NCBI GenBank assembly: GCA_032464575.1
Contig: JAWDKM010000005.1
Location: 372,001-436,000, forward strand
DNA: 64,000 nt
Source: Pontivivens sp032464575
GTDB taxonomy: Bacteria > Pseudomonadota > Alphaproteobacteria > Rhodobacterales > Rhodobacteraceae
Direction of reading: 5' to 3'
Under the pieces are notes generated by a model. The model was not told the origin of the DNA. It ran no database searches and worked only from the letters and a program-made list of their open reading frames with translations. A program made the translations under genes and the position numbers. This document shows positions 29,163 to 37,012 of the stretch, in pieces (within the stretch, counting starts at the first letter, position 1; each line of letters opens with the position of its first letter).

Positions 29163-30145
29163 ACGGTGGCCTCCTCGAAACGGGTCATCAGGCGCGCCCG
29201 GGTCGCCGCATCGCAGAAGGCGGCGTTGAGCGCGACGCGGTTGATGGCATCGAATTCCGCGCGCGTCCAGCCGAAGACCCGTGCGAGGTCCGCGTATTCC
29301 TTGCGCATCGACGTGTGGAAGTAGGGCGGATCGTCGGTGGAGACGGTGACGCGCACGCCCGCGCGCAGCAGCCGATCGATCGGGTGGTCGTCCAGCGTCT
29401 CGTAGACGCCGAGCATGACGTTGGAGCCCGGATTGACCTCCAGCACGATCCCCTCCGCCGCGATCCGGTCGACGAGCGCGGGATCCTCGATCGCCCGCAC
29501 CCCGTGGCCGAGGCGGGTGGGGCGCAGGTGGTCGAGGCTCTCACGCACGCTGTCCGCTCCCCCGAACTCGCCCGCATGGGTCGTGATGCCCAGCCCCGCC
29601 TCCCGCGCGATGTCGAAGGCCGGGGCGAACTCGGCGGCGGCAAACAGCGCCTCGTTCCCGCCCATGCCCCAGCCGGTGAGGCGCGGCGTCAGGTGGGCGA
29701 CGGTCGCCACCGCCGTCTCCCGCGCCATGTCGGCGCCCAGATGCCGGACGGCGGTGGAGATGAAGCGGCATTCGACCTCAGGCACCGCATCCGCCCCCGC
29801 CTCCATCGCGTCGAGATAGGCGGGCCAGTCGACGAGCGACGTGCCGGTCAGCGTCGGCGCGAGGAACAGCTCGGTATAGATCACGCCCTCCGCATGCGAC
29901 TGGCGCAGCACCGCCTCCACCAGTCGGCGGTAGTCGTCCGGGGTCTGGAGGACGGTCGAAACCGCCTCGTAGGTCTGCAGGAAATGCGGGAAGTCGGTGT
30001 AGACATACATCCCGTCCTCGATGACCGAGGAGAGATCCACCCCCTTCTCCGCCGCGAGCCCCGCCATGAACTCCGGCGGGGCGGCGCCCTCCAGGTGCAG
30101 GTGAAGCTCGGTCTTGGGCAGGTCCGCGACGGGGATGTCTTTCAA
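29159..30145 (-). CDS. add: Adenosine deaminase
   Basis: 328 aa from a TTG codon at 30145 that overlaps the deoB stop. No ATG or GTG exists at a plausible position, and the upstream frame is antisense-like sequence within deoB. Zinc and catalytic motifs are present: HLHLEG (His15, His17), TTHAGE, RLGHGVRA and STDDPPYF. It converts (deoxy)adenosine to (deoxy)inosine, which the operon's purine nucleoside phosphorylase can cleave. An adenine deaminase function in the same superfamily is possible but less likely here. Confidence 0.92.
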   Translation of the reverse strand: MKDIPVADLPKTELHLHLEGAAPPEFMAGLAAEKGVDLSSVIEDGMYVYTDFPHFLQTYEAVSTVLQTPDDYRRLVEAVLRQSHAEGVIYTELFLAPTLTGTSLVDWPAYLDAMEAGADAVPEVECRFISTAVRHLGADMARETAVATVAHLTPRLTGWGMGGNEALFAAAEFAPAFDIAREAGLGITTHAGEFGGADSVRESLDHLRPTRLGHGVRAIEDPALVDRIAAEGIVLEVNPGSNVMLGVYETLDDHPIDRLLRAGVRVTVSTDDPPYFHTSMRKEYADLARVFGWTRAEFDAINRVALNAAFCDAATRARLMTRFEEATV

Positions 30146-31338
30146 ATCAGGCTCTTTCCATGGTTGCCGGGCGCGAGGCCCAGATGCGCGGCCACCGTCT
30201 CGCCGACATCGGCGAAGCCATGCAGGCCGAGCTCGCGCCCGCCCAGCCCCGCCATCAGCACCGGCACCCGCTCCCGCGTGTGATCCGTGCCGCGCCACGT
30301 CGGGTCGTTGCCGTGATCGGCGGTGAAGATCATCAGGTCGCCGTCGCGCAGGCCGCTCAGCAGCTCCGGCACGCGGGCGTCGAACGCCTCCAGCGCGCTT
30401 GCATAGCCCGAGACGTCGCGGCGGTGGCCGTATTTCGAGTCGAACTCCACGTAGTTGGCGAAGACGAAATCGCGGTCCCGCGCCTCGGCCAGCAGCCGCA
30501 CGGTATGGTCCACGAGGCCCATATCGTCCGTCGCCTTGTGCAGCTCCGTGATACCGCGATGGGCGAAGATGTCGCCGATCTTGCCGACGGCAAGCGTGCG
30601 CCCGCCGCCCTCCACCACCCGGTCGCAGATCGTGGGTTCCGGCGGCGCGATGGCGTAATCGCGGCGGTTCGAAGTGCGCTCGAAAGCGCCTTCGGCGCCG
30701 ATGAAGGGCCGGGCGATGACGCGACCGACCTTCATCGGGTGGACCAGTTCGGCCGCGATCTCACAGACCTCGTAGAGCCGATCGAGGCCGAACGCCTCCT
30801 CATGCGCGGCGATCTGGAAGACGCTGTCGGCGGAGGTGTAGCAGATCGGCTTGCCGGTGCGGACATGCTCCGCCCCCAGCTCCTCAATGATCGGAACGCC
30901 GGAGGCATGCTTGTCGCCGAGGATGCCGGGCAGACCGGCGCGGGCGATCAGCGCGTCAGTGACCTCCGCCGGGAAGGCCGGGATCGTCGTGGGGAAATAA
31001 TGCCAGTCCCATGGCACCGGCACGCCCGCCAGCTCCCAGTGGCCCGAGGGCGTGTCCTTGCCCTGGCTCACCTCGGTCGCCGCACCCCAAGCGCCGGTGG
31101 GCGTGGTGCCGAGCCCCGGTGCGTCCAGACCCGAAGCGAGCTTGACCGCCGCCCCCAGCCCCAGCGCGTCGAGATTGGGCATGTGCAGGGGACCCGAGCG
31201 CCCCTCCTCCGCCCGCCCCTCGGCGCAGGCGACGGCGATATGGCCCAGCGTGTTGGCGCCCTCGTCCCCGAACTGCGCCGCATCGGGCGCACCGCCGCAG
31301 CCCACCGAGTCGAGCACCAGGAGGAAGGCGCGGGCCAT
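30142..31338 (-). CDS. deoB: Phosphopentomutase
   Basis: 398 aa, standard for DeoB. It has the alkaline-phosphatase-fold metal and active-site motifs FLLVLDSVGCGGAPDA at the N terminus, GDKHASGVPIIEELG in the cap region, VEFDSKYGHRRD, and the C-terminal FTADHGNDPTWRGTDHTRERVPVL. It interconverts (deoxy)ribose 1- and 5-phosphates, linking the phosphorylases to DeoC. Its ATG shares one base with the deoA stop (TGATG). Confidence 0.96.
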   Translation of the reverse strand: MARAFLLVLDSVGCGGAPDAAQFGDEGANTLGHIAVACAEGRAEEGRSGPLHMPNLDALGLGAAVKLASGLDAPGLGTTPTGAWGAATEVSQGKDTPSGHWELAGVPVPWDWHYFPTTIPAFPAEVTDALIARAGLPGILGDKHASGVPIIEELGAEHVRTGKPICYTSADSVFQIAAHEEAFGLDRLYEVCEIAAELVHPMKVGRVIARPFIGAEGAFERTSNRRDYAIAPPEPTICDRVVEGGGRTLAVGKIGDIFAHRGITELHKATDDMGLVDHTVRLLAEARDRDFVFANYVEFDSKYGHRRDVSGYASALEAFDARVPELLSGLRDGDLMIFTADHGNDPTWRGTDHTRERVPVLMAGLGGRELGLHGFADVGETVAAHLGLAPGNHGKSLI

Positions 31339-32645
31339 CAGGCGATCCGCCCCTTTTCCAGCGGCAGCTCGCGCGGTGCGTCGTCGCTGATCCTGTAGGC
31401 CGCGCGCAGCCGCGCCTCGGCCCGGTCGGCGGCGTCCTCGCTGGCAGCATGGATCCGCGCGATGGGCTGGTCCTCGTCCACCCGCATCCCCCGGCCCGCG
31501 AGCATGTCGAGGCCCACGGCATAGTCGATCGGATCGGCGGCCCGCACCCGGCCGCCGCCGAGTTCCACTACGGTGAGGCCCACGCCCTTCGTGTCGATGC
31601 GGCTGACGAAGCCGGGACGCTCCGGCGCGATCTCCCGCACCACCGAAGCCGAGGCCAGGTGCCGCTCGTAGTTCTCCATGAAATCCGCGGGGCCGCCGAG
31701 TTCGCTCACCATCCGCGCGAACCGCTCCGCCGCCTGCCCGCTCTCGAAGGCGGCGCGCATCTTCGCCTCGCCCTGCGCGGCATCGCCCGCCAGCCCCGCG
31801 AGGAACAGCGCCTGCCCGCCGAGAGCGACCGTCACGTCCCAGAGACGGCTGTCCACCTCCTCCATCTTCAGGAAACGGACGGCATTCACCACCTCCAGCG
31901 CATTCCCGGCGGCGGTCGCCAGCGGCTCGTTCATGTCGGTGATGATGGCCGACGTCTTGCAGCCCGAGCCGTTCGCCACCTCCACCAGCGAGCGGGCCAG
32001 TGCATCCGCATCCTCCGCCGTCGCCATGAAGGCACCGGTGCCGACCTTCACGTCGAGGACCAGCGCGTCGAGGCCCGCCGCCAGCTTCTTCGACAGGATC
32101 GAAGAGGTGATGAGGTCGATCGACTCCACCGTCCCCGTCACGTCGCGAATGCCGTAGAGCCGCTTGTCCGCCGGCGCGATGTCCGGCGTCTGACCGATGA
32201 TGGCGCAGCCGACCTTCTGCGTGACCCGCCGCAGCTCATCGAGATCGGGCTGCGTGCGGTAGCCGGGGATCGCGTCGAATTTGTCGAGCGTCCCGCCCGT
32301 ATGCCCCAGCCCGCGGCCGGAGATCATCGGCACGTAGGCGCCGCAAGCCGCCAACGCGGGTGCGAGCATCAGGGAGACGTTGTCCCCCACCCCGCCCGTC
32401 GAATGCTTGTCGATCACGGGCCCATCGAGGTCCCAGCCGACCACCGTGCCGCTGTCGCGCATCGCCTGGGTCAGCGCCACGCGCTCATCCATCGCCATGC
32501 CGTTGAGCAGGATCGCCATGGCCATGGCGCCCACCTGCCCCTCGGTGATGCTCTCGTCATGCAGCCCCGCGATGAAGAAGCGGATCTCCCCCTCGCTCAG
32601 CCGGTCGCCGTCGCGTTTCTTGGCGATGACCTCCTGCGGCAGCAT
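31338..32645 (-). CDS. deoA: Thymidine phosphorylase
   Basis: 435 aa, standard for DeoA. It starts MLPQEVIAKKRDGDRLSEGEIRFFI and carries KHSTGGVGDNVSLMLAP (phosphate and substrate binding), GRGLGHTGGTLDKFDAIPGY and VLDVKVGTGAFM. It phosphorolyses thymidine and deoxyuridine to base and deoxyribose 1-phosphate. The start is the ATG overlapping the deoC stop; further upstream frame is a shadow of deoC. Confidence 0.96.
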   Translation of the reverse strand: MLPQEVIAKKRDGDRLSEGEIRFFIAGLHDESITEGQVGAMAMAILLNGMAMDERVALTQAMRDSGTVVGWDLDGPVIDKHSTGGVGDNVSLMLAPALAACGAYVPMISGRGLGHTGGTLDKFDAIPGYRTQPDLDELRRVTQKVGCAIIGQTPDIAPADKRLYGIRDVTGTVESIDLITSSILSKKLAAGLDALVLDVKVGTGAFMATAEDADALARSLVEVANGSGCKTSAIITDMNEPLATAAGNALEVVNAVRFLKMEEVDSRLWDVTVALGGQALFLAGLAGDAAQGEAKMRAAFESGQAAERFARMVSELGGPADFMENYERHLASASVVREIAPERPGFVSRIDTKGVGLTVVELGGGRVRAADPIDYAVGLDMLAGRGMRVDEDQPIARIHAASEDAADRAEARLRAAYRISDDAPRELPLEKGRIA

Positions 32646-33406
32646 CAGTAGCCCTCCGCCGCGCGGGGCGCGTCGGCCCCGTCGAGCGTGGCGATCAGTG
32701 CGTCGAGCACGCCGGACGCCCCGATGCGGAAGGTGGCGGGCGTCGCCCACCCCTCCCCCATGATCTCGTCGCAGAGCGCCAGATACGCCCCCGCGTCCTC
32801 CGTCGTCTTCACCCCGCCCGCGGGTTTGAAGCCGACCTCCTCGTCGCTCGCCCTGATCGCCTCGAGCATGATGCGCGCGGATTGCAGCGTGGCGTTGATC
32901 GGCACCTTGCCGGTAGAGGTCTTGATGAAGTGCGCGCCGCCCGCGATCGCCTGCTCCGCAGCCTCGCGGATCAGGTCGGGGGAGCCGAGCATCCCGGTCT
33001 CCAGGATCGCCTTCACCTTGGCACCGTCGACCTCGCGCCGGACACGGCGCACGATGGCCGCGACCTCCTGCGGGTGGCCTTCGAGGAGCTTGGGATACGG
33101 CGTGACCACGTCGATCTCGTCCGCGCCGTCCTCCACGGCCTGCTCGGCCATCTCCATCACGTCGTCGGCTTCCTCCATGCCGGAGGGGAAGTTGACGACC
33201 GTGGCGATGCGGATATCGGTGCCCACCAGCCGCCGCTTCGCCGTCATCACGAATTGCGGCCAGATGCAGATCGCGGCCGTCTTCCCGTGCGGGGTCTGCG
33301 CCCGGTCGCAGAGGGCGAGCACATCCTCCTCGGTGCAGTCCTCGTTGAGGTTGGTGAGGTCGAGGCAGGCGAGCGCGCGCGCCGCTGCGTCCTTCAGATC
33401 GCTCAT
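32645..33406 (-). CDS. deoC: Deoxyribose-phosphate aldolase
   Basis: 253 aa class I aldolase. The Schiff-base Lys lies in HFIKTSTGKVP (about residue 161), and VVNFPSGMEEADDVMEMAEQAVEDGADEIDVV contains the usual catalytic Asp region; GFKPAGGVKTTEDA carries the second Lys. It splits deoxyribose 5-phosphate to acetaldehyde and glyceraldehyde 3-phosphate. ATGA overlap with the upstream phosphorylase gene. Confidence 0.96.
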   Translation of the reverse strand: MSDLKDAAARALACLDLTNLNEDCTEEDVLALCDRAQTPHGKTAAICIWPQFVMTAKRRLVGTDIRIATVVNFPSGMEEADDVMEMAEQAVEDGADEIDVVTPYPKLLEGHPQEVAAIVRRVRREVDGAKVKAILETGMLGSPDLIREAAEQAIAGGAHFIKTSTGKVPINATLQSARIMLEAIRASDEEVGFKPAGGVKTTEDAGAYLALCDEIMGEGWATPATFRIGASGVLDALIATLDGADAPRAAEGY

Positions 33407-34194
33407 GCGAAGCTCCGTACATAGGCGCGGACCAGGCGGATGAAGCCCGCACGCGCCTTCGCCGATTCCTCTAGGGTCTCGGCATGGGAATTGTTGATGT
33501 CGGTCATGCCCGCCCCGTAATTGGTGATGCAGGAGATCGCGGCGACCTCCAGCCCGATCCGACGGGCGAGGATCGTCTCGGGCACCGTGGACATGCCCAC
33601 CGCATCCGCACCCAGCGTTCGGATCATGCGGATTTCGGCCGGGGTCTCGAAACTGGGGCCGGAGAACCAGGCATAGACCCCGTCATGCAGGGTGATCCCC
33701 TCGGCCCGCGCGGCGTCGTGCAGCCGCTCGCGCAGGGCAGGCGCATAGGCGTTGACCATGCCCACGAACCGCGCATCGCCCTCGTCCCCGATCAGCGGGT
33801 TCAGGCCCGAGTAGTTGATATGGTCCGACAGAGCCATCAGCGCGCCCGGCGGCATCTCCTCCCGCGTGGAGCCCGCCGAGTTGGTCAGCAGCACCGACGC
33901 CGCCCCGATCCCCTTCAGCAGTTCCAGCGCAGGCCGCATCGCCGCCGCTTGGCCCTGCTCGTAGTAGTGCACCCGGCCCGACAGGATCGCGCAGCGCACG
34001 CCCTCCAGATTGCCGACGACCAGCGCGCCGGCATGGCCCGAGACGCCGGATTGCGGCATCCCCTCGATCTCGTCGAAGGGGATCCGCTGCGCCTCCTCCA
34101 TCTCGTCCGCCATCGCCCCGAGGCCGGAGCCGAGGATCATGCCGAGCGCCACCGGCGCCTCGCCGATGCGCGCGCGAACCGCGTCGAGGGTCAT
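33403..34194 (-). CDS. punA: Purine nucleoside phosphorylase (trimeric PNP I type)
   Basis: 263 aa. Phosphate-binding ILGSGLGAMAD, then GRVHYYEQG, LTNSAGSTREEMPPGALMALSDHINYSGLNPLIG, YAWFSGPSFETPAEIRMIRTLGADAVGMSTVPE and ITNYGAGMTDINNSHAE match the trimeric PNP family. It releases hypoxanthine or guanine from (deoxy)inosine and (deoxy)guanosine. The start is the ATG overlapping the cdd stop. Confidence 0.94.
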   Translation of the reverse strand: MTLDAVRARIGEAPVALGMILGSGLGAMADEMEEAQRIPFDEIEGMPQSGVSGHAGALVVGNLEGVRCAILSGRVHYYEQGQAAAMRPALELLKGIGAASVLLTNSAGSTREEMPPGALMALSDHINYSGLNPLIGDEGDARFVGMVNAYAPALRERLHDAARAEGITLHDGVYAWFSGPSFETPAEIRMIRTLGADAVGMSTVPETILARRIGLEVAAISCITNYGAGMTDINNSHAETLEESAKARAGFIRLVRAYVRSFA

Positions 34195-34577
34195 TCCAGA
34201 TGCTCCGTCGTGAAGGTCCCAGGAAGAAGGTCGCCCACTTTCATCCGCGTCTTCTCCCCCTCCGGTCCGGCGAGGATCACGGCCACGTCGGGCTTCGCGA
34301 ACTCCACCAGCTTCTGCCGGCAGCCACCGCACGGCGTGATCGGCACCGGGCTGTCGGCGATCACCAGCACTTCCGTGACCTCCCGCACGCCCGCCGCGCA
34401 CATGGCCGCGATGGCGCCCGCCTCGGCACAGGTCCCCTCGGGGTAGGCGACGTTTTCCACGTTGCATCCGGCGAAGATGCCCGCGGGCGTGCGCAGCGCA
34501 GCCCCCACCTTGAAGTTGGAATAGGGCGCGTAGGCGTTCTCCCGCGCCGCCTTGGCCGCCTCGAACAGGTCCTGCAT
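34191..34577 (-). CDS. cdd: Cytidine deaminase
   Basis: 128 aa, the homotetrameric size class. Substrate motif YAPYSNFKVGAAL, catalytic GCNVENVAYPEGTCAEAGAI and zinc motif PCGGCRQKLVEF are present. It converts (deoxy)cytidine to (deoxy)uridine for DeoA and other phosphorylases. The ATG shares one base with the upstream permease stop, so the uptake and salvage genes are physically joined here. Confidence 0.96.
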   Translation of the reverse strand: MQDLFEAAKAARENAYAPYSNFKVGAALRTPAGIFAGCNVENVAYPEGTCAEAGAIAAMCAAGVREVTEVLVIADSPVPITPCGGCRQKLVEFAKPDVAVILAGPEGEKTRMKVGDLLPGTFTTEHLE

Positions 34578-35542
34578 CAGCGTTCTTTCACGTAAGGTAC
34601 GCCGCCCGCCTTGGGCGCGCGCGCCTGACCGATGAACCCGGCCAGAAGGATCACCACCAGCAGATAGGGCAGCGCCTGCACCAGTTGTACCGGGATCTCG
34701 AAGCCTGCGATCTCCTGCCCCTGCAACCGGCTCTCGGACGCCTCCAGGAAGGCGAAGAGCAGACAGGCGAACATCGCCTGCACCGGCCGCCACTTGGCGA
34801 AGATGAGCGCGGCCAGCGCGATGAAACCGCGCCCCGCGCTCATGTTCGGGATGAAGCCGGAGTTGAGCGCCATGCTCAGCGTCGCCCCTGCCAACCCGCA
34901 CAACAGCCCGCAGCACAGCACCGCGCGGTAGCGCAGGCTCGTCACGGAAATCCCCGCTGTATCCACCGCCGCCGGGTTCTCACCCACCGCCCGCAGGCGC
35001 ATTCCGAACCGCGTACGGAACAGCACCCACCAGGTGAACGGCACCGCCGCAAAGGCGAGGTAGACGAATATCGACTGGTCGAAGAAGAGGTTGTGCACCG
35101 CCTCGCCCACCGGCCCCAGATCCTCCATCCACGCGAACAGCCAGCGATCGCCGCCCTGCAACCGCGCGTCTGCGGGCAACTGCGGCGTCCGCCCGCCCAT
35201 GGAGAACATGGCGTTCCCGATCACGGCCGACAGCCCCGCGGCGAGGAAGTTGATCGCCACGCCCGACACGATCTGGTTGCCGCGGAAGGTGATGCAGGCG
35301 ACCCCGTGGATCAGCGCGAACGCCATCGAGGCGGTCACCGCGAGCACCAGCGCCAGAAATGCGCTCCCGGTCTGCACGCCGGCTGCGGCACCCACGAAAG
35401 CCGCGATCAGGATCTTGCCCTCCAGCCCGATGTCGAACACGCCCGACCGCTCCGAATAGAGCCCGGCGAGACAGGCGAGCAGCAGCGGCGTCGCCAGCCG
35501 CAGCGTGGAATCGAGGTTCGCGATACCGATCAGATCAAGCAT
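34577..35542 (-). CDS. Nucleoside-type ABC transporter permease, second subunit
   Basis: 321 aa inner-membrane permease of the branched-chain/ribose-like family (BPD_transp_2). ATPLLLACLAGLYSERSGVFDIGLEGKILIAAF is the diagnostic N-terminal block also seen in NupQ/YufQ and BmpC-linked permeases; GMRLRAVGENPAAVDTAGISVTSLRYRAVL is the cytoplasmic coupling loop. It overlaps the first permease gene by 8 nt and cdd by 1 nt. Confidence 0.92.
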   Translation of the reverse strand: MLDLIGIANLDSTLRLATPLLLACLAGLYSERSGVFDIGLEGKILIAAFVGAAAGVQTGSAFLALVLAVTASMAFALIHGVACITFRGNQIVSGVAINFLAAGLSAVIGNAMFSMGGRTPQLPADARLQGGDRWLFAWMEDLGPVGEAVHNLFFDQSIFVYLAFAAVPFTWWVLFRTRFGMRLRAVGENPAAVDTAGISVTSLRYRAVLCCGLLCGLAGATLSMALNSGFIPNMSAGRGFIALAALIFAKWRPVQAMFACLLFAFLEASESRLQGQEIAGFEIPVQLVQALPYLLVVILLAGFIGQARAPKAGGVPYVKER

Positions 35543-36632
35543 GGGCCTGCTCCCGCATCGAGAAGGCCCGCGCCACCCAGGGCCGGAACATGAACTCCAT
35601 CGCCCCCGCGAACAGGATCACGAGACCCTGGATCACCACGACCATGTCACGCGTGATGGTCGGCATCTCGAAGGCAAGCTCCGCCCCGCCCTGATAGAGG
35701 ATGCCGAAGAGCAGTGCCGCGAACACGATCCACAGGGGATGCGACCGTCCCATCAGCGCCACCGCGATCCCGACGAAGCCCGCCTGCTGCGGAATGTCGA
35801 GGAAGACCCGCGTCTGGTCCCCCATCACGGGGTTCAGCGCCATCATGCCGGCGAGCCCGCCCGAGATCGCCATCGTCAGCACCACCGTCCGCGTGACCGA
35901 GATCCCGGCATAGCGCGCCGCCGTTGGGTTCGCGCCGTAAACCCGCACCTCGTACCCGAATTTCGTGCGCCAGATCAGGACATAGACGAACACGCAGGCG
36001 ATCAGCGCGATGACGAACGACAGGTTCGCCGGGCTCGTCGAGATGCCGGGAAAGATCCCCTCCAGCCAGGTGAGCTTGGGCATCCACGCCGACTGCTCGA
36101 AGGTCCGCGACTGCACGGACGCGTTGCCCGGCACCCGAAGGTAGTTGTTGATGACGTAGTTCATCAGGGAATAGCTGAGGAAGTTGAACATGATGGTGGT
36201 GATCACCACATGCGCGCCCCGCTTGGCGAAGAGATACCCCGGGATCGCCGCCCAGATCGCCCCGAAGAGCGCGCCCATCGCGATCGCGAACGGCAGGATC
36301 CCCCACCACGGCAGGTACTGGTCGAGCCCCAGGCACGCGAGCCCGACGCCGAGACCGCCCACATAGGCCTGCCCCTCACCCCCGATATTGAACTGCGAGG
36401 CATGGAAGGCCACCGCCACCGCGAGCCCGGTGAAGATGAAGTTGGTCGTGTAGAACAGCGTGTACCCCACGCCGTTCCCGTAGCCGAACGCTCCGAACAG
36501 GATATGCCCAACCGCCTCCACCGGGTTCTCCCCGATGGCCAGCACCACGAGCCCCGCAACGAGGAAGGCGGTCAGCAGGTTGAGCAGCGGCAGCAGCCCG
36601 AAATCGACCCAGCCGGGCAGTTCCTTGTTCAT
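35535..36632 (-). CDS. Nucleoside-type ABC transporter permease, first subunit
   Basis: 365 aa with about ten membrane segments. Family block FHASQFNIGGEGQAYVGGLGVGLACL and coupling loop YEVRVYGANPTAARYAGISVTRTVVL match NupP/YufP-type permeases. The start ATG 36632 overlaps the preceding small membrane gene's stop (ATGA) and follows GGGAG; the longer frame upstream is a shadow of that small gene. Confidence 0.92.
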   Translation of the reverse strand: MNKELPGWVDFGLLPLLNLLTAFLVAGLVVLAIGENPVEAVGHILFGAFGYGNGVGYTLFYTTNFIFTGLAVAVAFHASQFNIGGEGQAYVGGLGVGLACLGLDQYLPWWGILPFAIAMGALFGAIWAAIPGYLFAKRGAHVVITTIMFNFLSYSLMNYVINNYLRVPGNASVQSRTFEQSAWMPKLTWLEGIFPGISTSPANLSFVIALIACVFVYVLIWRTKFGYEVRVYGANPTAARYAGISVTRTVVLTMAISGGLAGMMALNPVMGDQTRVFLDIPQQAGFVGIAVALMGRSHPLWIVFAALLFGILYQGGAELAFEMPTITRDMVVVIQGLVILFAGAMEFMFRPWVARAFSMREQAHA

Positions 36633-36946
36633 TCGCTTTTCTCCCGCGCCACAGCCTCGCGGGCGGCCGCCCAGCAGGTTGCTAGAATAGCCGCGGCGAG
36701 CAGCGTAAAGAGCCACCAGCCGAGCAACAGAAAGACAAACGCCACGATACCGACCAGACGAACGACGCCATTCACGTTCTCGGTCCCGCCGAGTTTTGCC
36801 ATGAGCGAGGCCCACACTCTGGCAGGGAAGGAACCTGCCGGCAGAAGCTGCATCCCGAAACTGACGACCGCCATTGCGACCGCGAGGATCAAGCCGATCA
36901 GGGGCAGGTGGTTCATCAACTCGAAACGACCCTCAAACCCGAACAT
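36629..36946 (-). CDS. Small three-helix membrane protein inside the nucleoside transporter operon
   Basis: 105 aa with three hydrophobic segments (MNHLPLIGLILAVAMAVVSFGMQ, VVRLVGIVAFVFLLLGWWLFTLL, AAAILATCWAAAREAVA). It is coupled by ATGA to the first permease and lies after the ATPase gene. I do not recognise a family. An accessory or regulatory subunit of the transporter is possible. An in-frame ATG at 36916 is an alternative start. Confidence 0.65.
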   Translation of the reverse strand: MFGFEGRFELMNHLPLIGLILAVAMAVVSFGMQLLPAGSFPARVWASLMAKLGGTENVNGVVRLVGIVAFVFLLLGWWLFTLLAAAILATCWAAAREAVAREKSE

Positions 36947-36969
36947 CTCGACCTCGCCCCGCCTTCATC

Positions 36970-36995
36970 TTTCCCGAAATACGCCCGCCGGAGGC
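36970..36995 (-). other. TATTT-type 3'-end motif behind the ATPase gene
   Basis: Read on the minus strand: GCCTCCGGCGGGCGTATTT then CGGGAAA. It begins 18 nt after the ATPase stop at 37013 and lies within the operon, between the ATPase and small membrane genes. Confidence 0.5.
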
Positions 36996-37012
36996 GGTCC
37001 GACGCTTGCCGC

